Under the pieces are notes generated by a model, which saw only the letters and a program-made list of their open reading frames with translations, ran no database searches and was not told the DNA's origin. A stretch of 64,000 bases of DNA from Tenrec ecaudatus (Eukaryota > Chordata > Mammalia > Afrosoricida > Tenrecidae): the NCBI RefSeq assembly GCF_050624435.1, contig NC_134539.1, positions 122,433,525 to 122,497,524 of the forward strand. The letters are read 5' to 3'. Positions 22,820 to 32,130 of the stretch are shown one piece after another (within the stretch, counting starts at the first letter, position 1; each line of letters starts with the position of its first letter). The translations under genes and the position numbers were made by a program.

Positions 22820-23110
22820 TCATAGGGACATGAGGAAAGATCGAATTCGTGGTGAAGTTTGTGTGGAAGAATGGTGACTTCATTGCTGCTTTATGAAAAG
22901 TCTATGGTGACAGTATCCCAAAGGAATCAACTATTTACAAATGGGCGACTGAAGAGTAAGCCTGCAGTGGTAGACCATCCACATCGATTTGCAAGGAAAA
23001 AATTAATCTTGTGCCCTAATTGAAAATCATAGATGATTAAAAGCAGAAACAATAGCTAATACCATTGACATAAAAGAATTAGAAATTTGATAGTTTGTGG
23101 CAATCTAGGT
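22820..23110 (+). pseudogene. Decayed mariner-type transposase N-terminal remnant
   Basis: One frame contains, in order, a VVKFVWKNGDF block, VYGDSIPKESTIYKW (22900-22944), an in-frame stop at about 22954, then SGRPSTSICKEKI (from 22966). This matches the helix-turn-helix region of mariner transposases, where the order is an I/VKF start, a VYGD segment, a Y-x-W helix, GRPSTS and then the second DNA-binding domain. Stops and shifts follow and no DDE catalytic core is visible. The fragment is inactive and old. Confidence 0.65.
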
Positions 23111-23179
23111 CTAGTAGTTTTAGCAATCTAGACATGCTACAGAAACGTTTCAAAAAAATTACAATAATATTAATATTTA

Positions 23180-23480
23180 ACTACATTTGCTTTATATTTT
23201 CCTCGGCCTCGCCTTCCTTGTTTCTGAACCATTTGAGAGTATCTTAGAGAAATGATACACTTTATACCTCAATACTATAGTGTATATTACATAACAAGAA
23301 TGAATTCCCTTGGAACAAGCACAGCATAGCATTTAAAATCAGGAATCAATATTGACATAATCCTATTATCTAATCTTACTTGTATTTCATCAACAATGAC
23401 CTTTATAACAAAAGAAAATCCAAGTATCATGTTTTGCATTTGGTTATTATGTCTTTTTAATTTTCAAGCTTTCTTTTACT
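23180..23480. mobile_element. Ancient interspersed repeat, probably L1M-related
   Basis: TTTCTGAACCATTTGAGAG, AATGATACACTTTATACCTC, AATCAGGAATCAATATTGAC and CCTTTATAACAAAAGAAA recall an old eutherian L1-related repeat. Family and strand are not certain. Confidence 0.35.
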
Positions 23481-23507
23481 GTAGGACATTGATGTCTTTG
23501 AAGACTA

Positions 23508-23878
23508 TTGTTGTTTGGTTCTATTGAGTTAATCTCAAGTAGAAATTGCCTCCATAGGGTTTTCTGGGCTGTTATCCTTTAAGCACATCATGCTAGGTAA
23601 AGTAGAGGGTCAGTGAGAAAGAGGAAACCCTCAATGGTGGATTACTAACTCAGTGGCTGCAACCATGGGCCCCAACATAACAGTTGTGATGATGACGGAC
23701 TGAGCAGTGTTTCATTCTGTTGTATTTAAGGTTTCTCTGAGTCGGAATTGACCTAACAGCATCTAACAATAATAACAACCAGACCGTCAGGTCTCTCTTC
23801 CATGGAGTTACTGGTGGATTCAAAGAACCAACTTTTCAGTTAGCAGCTGAGTGTTTAACTATAGCACCACCAGGGTCA
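23508..23878 (-). mobile_element. AfroSINE, antisense, split by an RTE fragment
   Basis: The left piece (23508-23583) is the reverse tail and body, ending GGGTTTTCTGGGCTGTTATC. The right piece (23780-23878) continues with GACCGTCAGGTCTC and ends in the reverse head CACCACCAGGGTC. The RTE 3' fragment between them is a later insertion. Confidence 0.75.
23584..23779 (+). mobile_element. RTE/BovB LINE 3' end inside AfroSINE
   Basis: CATGCTAGGTAAAGTAGAGG, GTCAGTGAGAAAGAGGAAAC, GTGGCTGCAACCATGGGCC, CTGAGTCGGAATTGACCTAA and AACAATAATAACAAC give the RTE 3' order seen at 17.1 kb and 43.3 kb. Confidence 0.78.
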
Positions 23879-23916
23879 TTTTTTGAAGAATAAAGGCCAG
23901 TTATACTGTATGTATC

Positions 23917-24417
23917 TGTGTTAGTCTAGGTAGACTAGAGAAATAAATCCATTGGACATGCATATATGTGTATAAGAAAGAGATTTATATACAAGAGTAA
24001 ATGAACATTGAGAAAACATCCCAGCCCAATCCAGATCAAGTACATAAGTCCGATATTAGCCCACATGTCCGATACCAATCTATAAAGTCCTCTTCAGACT
24101 CATGAAACACATGCAATGATGCAGAATGTAGAAGATCACAGGCCACTGGGTAGAAAGTGTTTGGATCCAGTGGCATTGGAAACATCTCAGCACTGGCAGG
24201 GGTCTCTGCATCAGGGTGGGTCCATGTGTCTTGTCAGCTTCTATGTCTCCCAGGTCAGGGAAGTTCGCAAAGAGAGAAGTGTCTCCCACCTCCAAGGAAG
24301 AAGTACCGATTTTGCAGAATTTTCAGGAGAAGGCCATGCCCACACCTAAGTTTCACTGGCTATCTCCACCCCTACACTCTTAATCCTTAAATTGACACCA
24401 GATTAGGGACTACCACA
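23917..24417 (-). mobile_element. Solo MaLR-like LTR, antisense, with 5-bp duplication
   Basis: A complete 501-bp LTR of the same family as the provirus at 18.3-22.7 kb: starts TGTGTTAGTCTAGGTAGACT and ends GGGACTACCACA in + strand reading. It is flanked by the perfect duplication GTATC (23912-23916 and 24418-24422). No internal region is attached, so it formed by LTR-LTR recombination. Confidence 0.9.
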
Positions 24418-24422
24418 GTATC

Positions 24423-25085
24423 CTTTAATCTGGAGTTGTCTGATATTTCCTCATAATTTGATTCAAGCAGTGGCATTGCTTGGCAGGCTGGAGAGGGTGT
24501 GGTCCATACTGATGACACTGTCCAAGGCAGTCACACAAAATTACTAATTTATAGTAATAAATTACTATAAATTTTGTGTAGTGTGTCAGCAAAATTTTAA
24601 TCTTTTTATTAAAATATATTTGTATTTTTAACAACAAAAACACTTTTTGTAAGCTGAGCTTACATGTATCAAAGCTACCTAAAAAGCTAAAATGTTATGC
24701 TAATTTACATTGGAATCTTTTAGTGTGCTCTGGTCAGAGCTGTAATTATTCCCCAATTACAATGATACATTAAGTTTCATCTGCATGTGCTAAGAGCACA
24801 CACTGCTGTTTTCATTGCCATTAATGTTTTTATAATCACTGATTTTTTAATTTTTCTGATGCTTCAGCTATAATAATGTGATAAGTAGTATTTTGACCAT
24901 AACATTTTCGAGAACTAAGTAGTAATTAAAGGAAGCAAAGAAAAAATTTAAAAGCTTCCACTCAGTTACTAATAATGTTGTAATTAATAATATTGTAATT
25001 CAATGTAGAAAGATTTTACAATTTTGTTGTCAGTACTTAAGCAATTGTAGTGAATTGATATTACTTGGTATGGCTCTTCTATTTA
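24423..25085. other. AT-rich unassigned stretch
   Basis: No gene or repeat recognised. It contains a short palindromic AT block near 24545-24585. Confidence 0.5.
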
Positions 25086-25089
25086 TAGT

Positions 25090-25720
25090 CTGTAACTACC
25101 ACCAAATGACTGGATGGGGCATGCAAATCAAGTGTAGTGGTTTCTAATTCAAGTATTGGCCAGTTTGGCCATTCCATTGAGTAGAAAACGAACCATTTCA
25201 GAAACAGAAACAGAGAATCCCACAACCACCAAGAACAAAGAGCCAGGTGTGAAGTATGTGAAGATCACTGTGTGGAGAAGAGCAGAGGAGCAGCACCAAG
25301 ACTAGGAGACGGGGCAGAGGAGTGGTGAACTTCCCAGCCCATGGAGACTCTAGAGGACTGCCTTTGAGCAAGAGGCTGGCTTGCAGAGCAGGGCATCCTT
25401 TGGTTACTTATCACCATTGAAGAAACTTAAAACATTTGCAAAGTAAGGCAAAAACTAAAGGGCCCCATGGTTGAGACTGAGGATCAGAAAAACAGACATG
25501 CCCACATCATGGATAAGAGGTTCAACAGGCAAAAGAACTATATCCTTAATGTTTCTGATTCTGACTTGTAGCCTGTTAGCTTCTCTAATAAACCTCCAAA
25601 ATCATGAACATTGTCTGTGAGTTCTGTGTGTCCATTGCGATGAATTTTTGAACCCAACAAAGAAGTAGAGTTCCATAGAAGGGACAATTGGTGTCAGAGC
25701 AAGGTAAGAGCATTTGGAGG
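25090..25720 (+). mobile_element. ERVL-type LTR with start of internal region
   Basis: The 3' part has a TCTAATAAACCTCC polyadenylation signal, then GTGAGTTCTGTGTGTCCATT and TTTTTGAACCCAAC, typical of MLT2/ERVL LTR ends. ATTGGTGTCAGAGCAAGG follows at about 25688, like the ERVL leader and primer-binding region. The left boundary is approximate. An antisense relative occurs at 59.6 kb. Confidence 0.58.
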
Positions 25721-26395
25721 GTGGAGACACATCTGACCTGTGGGAATTGACTTTGGGCTGGTGTGGCATTGAACTCTCCTCCTTACTGAAGCTAGAGGAG
25801 GTTAGGCATGGCCACTATACCATTTCCTCAACAATTTACAATTATCCTTATTATATAGTCAACAATTAACATGTTTACTTAAACATTACTAAGGATTATG
25901 GATGGCATGGTGTGGATGGAAATTCACAGGACAAAGGGAATAGGTTGACACCATGAGATACTGCACTGGATATACCAACTCTAGTGACATCACTGGGTTC
26001 AACGAATCCATTTTGGCAAAAACAAAAATATATGAATGATCTGTCTTTCTCAATGCTCCCCATTAGGAGGCATGTAGTATCAGTTTGTCCCATTACCAGG
26101 GATATTAATCTTGATCTGGGACACAAAGTTTTTCAAACTACATTCTCATTCACAGTAATTTTTAAAAAATCTCTCGTGTCTATCAAACTTCTTATAAATA
26201 TCATGTTAGTGTCCATAAAGCATTTAATTTATGCATGTGCCATAATTTGTAACTGACTTTGTTTCATGTATCACTGCACTCACAAGAACTTCTAGCACGG
26301 CATAACAAGTTAGTAGACAGTCTATTGCAGTCCTGATTTTTAACAGGAATAGTGTAAGTGCTTTACCAGTAAGTATTTAATTGGAAATACTTTTT
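25721..26395. other. Mostly unassigned; possible old L1 piece near 26050-26150
   Basis: CAGTTTGTCCCATTACCAGG followed by GATATTAATCTTGATCTGGG recalls an old L1M segment. The rest is not recognised. Confidence 0.3.
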
Positions 26396-26439
26396 ATTCG
26401 ATTACCATTAAGGGTTTGTTGTTGCTGTTGTTTCTCCTA

Positions 26440-27205
26440 TTTTACATTTTATTGGATTTTAGGTATAAGTTTACATAGCCAATTAGCTTTCCAATCAATA
26501 ATACATACACAAATTGTTCCCTTAAACTGGTTGTAATTTCTTCAATGTGTCAGCACACTCTCCTTTTTCCCCGTTTAACATTTTTCCAGTCTTATTGTCT
26601 TTGGTTTTTGAGCAAATATTGCCTTTTTGGTCTAGTATAGTTGATATTCCTGAAGAGCACATTCTTTCTAGGTGTGATTATTTATTTTACAGGCATATCT
26701 AATAATTAGGAGCCCTAGTGAAGTAGTGGTTACGTGTTGAACTACTAACCACAAGTCAGTAGTGGTTAGTGTTGAACTACTAACCCCAAGACCACCAAGC
26801 AGTTCCTCAGGAAGAAGATGAGGCTTCCTACTTCCATAAAGAGTTACAATATTAAAAATGAACAAGGGAAATTCTACCCTGTCCTGTAGGATCATTATGA
26901 ATCAGAAGTAACTCAATGGCAATGAGTTTGGTTTGGTTTGGATGTAATAATTTGCTAAAAGATGGCCTCTGGAGCGTCTTCAAGTTCAATAGAGCAATAC
27001 TCTTGGGAGTTGTAATCTCTTTCACATCACTAAGCCTGGTCTTTTGTTGTTGCTGTTCCACACATTTTACTCAGTCTCACTGGGATCTTCTATTGTAGTC
27101 CTGGTCAGAGTGGCTGGTAGTGGTATCCAGGCACCATATAGTCAGATCACAGGATAGAGGAGGTTGTGGTTCATGTAGGTAATTAATCCTTTAGACTCTT
27201 TTAGG
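26440..27205 (-). mobile_element. Afrotherian-type L1 3' UTR, antisense, split by AfroSINE
   Basis: Reverse-strand reading contains ATGGTGCCTGGATACC (27121-27138), the diverged form of a motif common to all L1 3' UTRs in this window. A CTATTGTAGTCCTGGTCAGA block and AGATGGCCTCTGGAGCGTC flank it. An AfroSINE (26706-26942) interrupts the segment. Confidence 0.45.
26706..26942 (+). mobile_element. AfroSINE with internal duplication in its head
   Basis: It starts GGAGCCCTAGTGAAGTAGTG and ends CAATGGCAATGAGTTTGGTT. The head part GTAGTGGTTACGTGTTGAAC plus TACTAACCACAAG occurs twice in tandem (about 26723-26757 and 26758-26791), so the element is longer than its neighbours. Confidence 0.85.
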
Positions 27206-27660
27206 GAACAAAAGAGAGGCCAATTCTCAAATACAATTTAAGGAGAACGTTGATTAAGTTCTAAACTTAAGGGAAGGACAAGACAAAGATGCATCATGCA
27301 GATGAGGGAGACCATTAGCATGAGGTCATAATGGCCTCCAAGGGTTTACAGAGATTCAGAGACTTAAAATGGACATGGAACCAATGAATGGTGAGCCAGA
27401 ACTATCATATACTTCCTGCTTTAATGCCCTCCTTGCTTCATTATGACATATATTAATCTGGTAGTCGTGGCTCTGCTGCAATGAATGAATATTGTGGAAG
27501 ATTTTCCCTATCTCCAAACCCTATCATTTGTGTAAATAGTGTCCAGTCACTTAAGAGTTTAATTTGCACTAGTCAACAATTCATGTACTATAGTACATGG
27601 TTGGCCTATATTGATATAATTGCTATTTTTCAACAGTATTTCAATTCTATATGATTGACA
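27206..27660. other. Unassigned stretch
   Basis: No feature recognised. Confidence 0.4.
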
Positions 27661-27664
27661 GAAC

Positions 27665-27862
27665 TGACATCACCAACGAGTAGTGGTTACTCATTGGACT
27701 GCTAACCCCAAGGTCAGCAGTTCAAAACTACCAGCAAGCTCCTTAGGGGAAGGATGAAGCTTTCTACTTCTGTGAACATTTGGGCTCAGAGACTCACAGG
27801 GGAATTTCTACTCTGCCCTATAGAGTCACTATGATTTGATGTCAGTGGAAGTGATGTTGAAG
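27665..27862 (+). mobile_element. AfroSINE
   Basis: ACGAGTAGTGGTTACTCATT, GACTGCTAACCCCAAGGTCA, GCTTTCTACTTCTGTGAAC and CTGCCCTATAGAGTCACTAT are in order. The first bases of the head and the tail are worn. Confidence 0.8.
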
Positions 27863-27944
27863 GGGGATGATTGATAATGTTCTCTAACATAAAATGACAA
27901 TGATGTCTCTAAGTGAATCAGAGACAGATATAAACCATAGATGC

Positions 27945-29023
27945 ATGAATAGATTTGGGGATTGCACTTAATTCTAGCCCCAGTCTAAGAACAATTAGTT
28001 CACTTGACATGGCTCTGCTTGATGCTCACCCTCATGAAGAGATCACTGAAGATTTGGGTGCTACAGCAAAGAGTGGTGAAGAAACTGGATGGTGTCCGGC
28101 TATCAGAAAGAATAGCATCTGGGGTCTTAAAGGCTGGTTTCAAGCGAGCAGCCATCTAAGTGAGGCATGAACTAAGTGCACATGGAAGAAACACACCAGC
28201 TGGTGTGATCAAAGGATTGGAGATAATATACAGTAATCCAAATACAAAGGCGGGGATGGTTTTCATAAGGCTTGGGGTAACAGTGGAAGCCCGGAGTTCA
28301 GACATGGAGTAAACCTCCAGTGAATTTCCTCCGATCATAGTTGAAAGGTGTGAATCACTCTCATCAGTCAGGGACCATTGCACATTTGGACCTAAATATG
28401 TCTGCCATAATTGACTTTACAATTACAGATGTAATTAGGTCAAAATATAGTATCTTATCACTTGATCTCCTGTTTGAACCGTTTTAAATCTGTTTCAGCT
28501 TTTAAAAAAATTAAAATAATAAAATATATATAGGGGATATATACATGGATTAAGTCCCTGGTGAATCCCCTTTGACTATAGACCAGGGATGTGAAGAGCC
28601 TTACTAACGTGAAGAACACATGGAGAAGTGGAGTATTGTAGATGTAGTTAGTTAAAATTAAGCACTCTATCATTTGATCTCCTCTATAATCCATTTAACT
28701 TTGTTCTAGTTTTTAATATTTCCTGCTTCTTTTCTATTGAGGTTTTCATCTGTTTCACTTTGTTATTCTTGAGAGTTTTTGTTTTTCAAATTTTTTTCTG
28801 TATAAGAACTCCAGAATAAGAAAGTATACAGAGATAGTGCTAGATTAATGGTTCATTGGGGTATAGCAAAGGAGGTTGGGGGCAATGGGGAGCTAATTAA
28901 CAATGAGTGCAAGAATGAAGAAAATGTTCTAAAATTGATTGTGGTGATAACTGTACAATTCTTCTTTACGTGATTGAACTATTGAATTGTATAGTATGTG
29001 AATTATATGCCAATAAAACTGAT
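27945..29023 (+). mobile_element. L1 3' UTR, older relative of family A
   Basis: A continuous non-coding L1 3' region. It opens with a sequence homologous to the family A unit: CTTGATGCTCACCCTCATG, GGATGGTGTCCGGCTATCAG, GCATCTGGGGTCTTAAAGGC, CACATGGAAGAAACACACCA. Middle-region UTR sequence follows, then AAAATTGATTGTGGTGATAA and CCAATAAAACTG. This ties family A to the 3' end of L1 elements. Confidence 0.72.
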
Positions 29024-29944
29024 GGGGGAGAGAAAGGGAGAAATATAAAAAACTAGAGAGAGGAAAAGAAATATTTGAAAAGAGAATACTAAAGTAAAAT
29101 AAGAAATTGGGGGAAAAGGACATGGGCAGGCAAAGGAAACTTTCACAAAGCATGATTGGCAGCAGATCAATACATCACAGTTATAGATGGGACAACAGAA
29201 GTGGGATGAGACCAGGGTTGAGATATGAGCTTACAAGATTGGCCCGGGGATTTCCCATGAAGGCGATAAAGCATGATACATAACTATGGGACCCCGGCAC
29301 CCCAATATCCATTAAGAACATGCCCAGGCAAGCTCCTAAGAGAGACTGCCCCTCTCTGGGCTTGTGAGGAGAAGGGTGGTAATGCACTGGCTAATGCACT
29401 GGCTTGAGAACTAGACTGCTGACATTTCTGGTTACTGGCTGGAAGGAATTCCATGAAGGTTTAACCCAAATGGGGGCTCTCCAAGTGGACTTTGGGCTTT
29501 CACTTTTACCCTTCAAGAGACCTGGTGCTCAGAATTAAATGCAGGGCTTGAGTCATCAGGCCATTAAGTAGTTTCTTGGTTGTTTCTTTGAAAAGCATTC
29601 TCTTTTCATAGCGCTAGGGAAATGTCCTCTATAGTGTGATTAAAATTCAACAGTCAAGAAATATCTGGTTATTCAGTTAATTAATTCATGTATGACCATA
29701 AATTGTCCTTCTGTTCTCTCTGCCTCACCCCACACATACGTACACAGCGCAATCTGCATGCTTGAACTGTATTTCTCTGCTGAACTTTGTTCACTTTCCC
29801 TCTGAAAATTGCTATTGAAAAACTGCTCCTTCCAGCTTCTCCCCTCAGAACAAATGTATTTCATTGGCAATTTCAAGTTCTAGGTCTCTGCTTTAGACTG
29901 TACTAGCACTGGCCTTGATAGAGGGTTCAGAGAAGAAGATGTGG
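29024..29944. other. Unassigned stretch
   Basis: Nothing recognisable. A short local duplication of GTAATGCACTGGCT / CTAATGCACTGGCTT is seen at 29379-29404. Confidence 0.45.
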
Positions 29945-30374
29945 CTGTGGTGGTTGTTGTTATGTTCCGATTCATAGCAACGAATGTACAACAAAATGAA
30001 ACAACGTACAGTCCTGCACCATCCTCACGACTGTTATGTTTAAGCTCGGTGCTGCTGCCACTATGTAAACCCATCTTGTGGAGGGTGTTTTCCTCTCTTG
30101 CTGCCCCACCTCTTTTCCAAGCAGGATGTCCATTTCCAAGGACTACTCTGTCCTGATAGCATGTCCAAAGACATGAGACAGTCTCACCATCCTCTCTTTT
30201 AGGGAACATTCTGGCTGTACTTCTTCCAAGACAGATTTGTTTGTTCTTTTGCCAATTCATGATATCAATATTTGTGATAGATAGGTTTGCTGTGCCAACC
30301 CCTTCTCAGTACCAATGTGTCAGACAGGGTTCTCTTGAGAAACAAAATCAGGGCACCAATATTTGGTATATATT

Positions 30375-30376
<2 letters not shown>

Positions 30377-30428
<52 letters not shown>
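30377..30428. repeat. GATA microsatellite
   Basis: Thirteen uninterrupted GATA repeats within the LTR. It is a likely length-polymorphic site. Confidence 0.97.
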
Positions 30429-30429
<1 letters not shown>

Positions 30430-30801
30430 CATAAGAAATAAACAATTAACTAATCTATAAAGCAGGACAAATGGCTTAGTGCAACTCACTCCCGTGAGAC
30501 AGTTGTGAGACACTGGCAGTCCTTCAAGTCTTGAGGGCCACTAGGTAGTCCTCCTTGGAGCAATTCAGGCTATCCGGCCTCAGGCAGGAAACAGCAAGCA
30601 GGTCACCAACAGTCAGCCAGATGACAGGGTCCGACAGTCCTCAGCTCAAGAGATGTACCTTCCAGTAGTGTGGGGAAGCAGGTCTTGAAGCAACCTCAAG
30701 TTACAGTGACACAGTCCATGGGTAGGTGCCCCCCAGACAGTGTAGCTTGCAAAAGGAGGCACAGAACAAGCAAGGCAGCCGCACACTCGTCGGATGATCG
30801 A

Positions 30802-30818
30802 AGAGAGAGAGAGAGAGG
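30802..30818. repeat. Short AG microsatellite
   Basis: A run of about eight AG dinucleotides inside the LTR. Confidence 0.9.
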
Positions 30819-32130
30819 TGGCCGTGTTGTCACAACAAACCTACCTATCATGATATTCTTCACCAGCACATCATTCAAATGCATTGATTCTTCTTCAGGC
30901 TACGTTATTCAATGTCCACCTTTCGCATGCATATCACACAACTGAAAATACCATGGCTACGGCCAGGTTCACCTTAGTCCTCAAAGTAGCCTCTTTGTTT
31001 TTCAACACTTTAAAGAGGTCTTCTGCAGCCAGATTGTTACCCAGTACAATGTCATTTGGTGTCGTGACTGCTGCTTCCAAAGGTATTGATTGTGGCTCCA
31101 AGCAAGATGAAATCCTTGACCACTTCAATCTTGTCTACATTTACATTGTGTTACTTATGGTCCAATTGTAGTATTTTTGTCTTCTTGACACTGAACTGTA
31201 ATTCATGCTGAAGGCTGCAATCCTTGATACTCATCAGCAAGTGCATCCAGTCTTCTTCGTTTGCAGCAAATAAGGTTGTGTCACCTGCATGTCTGAAGTT
31301 GCTAATAAGCCTTCTTCCAAACCTGATGCCAGGATCTTCTTCTTATGACATCTCCCTGATTATTTGCTCAGTATACAAACTGAATAAGTATGATGAGAGG
31401 ATACAAACCTAATGTACTCATTTCTTGATTTTAAAACATGCAATCTTTCCTTGTTCTATTTGGAAAACTACCTCCTGATCCATGTACAGCTTCCTCACAA
31501 GCACAATTACTGTTCAGGAATTCCCAATTCTCTCAAAGCTATCCATAGTTTGTTATGATCCACACAGTCGAATGAACATCTTTCTGGTATTTTCTGCTTT
31601 GAGCCAAGAGCCATTGGACATCAGCAATGATATCTTTTGTGCCCTGTCCTCTTCTGAATCTGACCTGAATTTCTAGCAGCTCCCAGTCAATGTACTGCTG
31701 CAACTGCCATTGGATGATCTTCAGCAAAATTTTACTTTCATGTGAGATCAATGATATTATTCTATAATTCTGTTGGGTCATCTTTCTTTTCAATGGGTAC
31801 AAATACGGATTCCATCTAATCAACTGGCCTGCTAGCCTTTTCCCCAAATTTCTTGGCATAGATGAATGAGTGCTTCCAGTGTTTCATCAGCCTGTTGAAA
31901 CATTTCAATTGGTATTCCATCAATTCCTGGGACCTTGATTTTGGCTAATGCCTTCAGTGCAGCTTGGATTTCTTCCATCCATACCATTTGTTCTTTCTTA
32001 TATGTTACCTCTTGAAATGGTGGAATGTCAACTAATTATTTTTGGTACAGTGAATCTGTGTATTATTTTTACTCTCTTGTGATACTTCTGACATCATTAA
32101 ATATTTTTCCCTTAAAATATTTCCTTATTG

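Larger units (their letters stand above)
30273..30852 (-). mobile_element. Endogenous retroviral LTR inside the RTE LINE
   Basis: A 580-bp insertion flanked by ATATT (30268-30272 and 30853-30857). Its ends are near-inverted: left TGTGATAGATAGGTTTGCTG, right complement TGATAGGTAGGTTTGTTGTG. GACAGGGTTCTCTTGAGAAA near the left side recurs, diverged, in the LTRs at 54.8 kb and 55.0 kb. It carries the GATA and AG microsatellites. The exact ends may shift by one or two bases. Confidence 0.65.

Noticed and set aside
30377-30428. Repeat array that could suggest a CRISPR
   Set aside because: A plain GATA microsatellite without spacers, in a mammalian genome.
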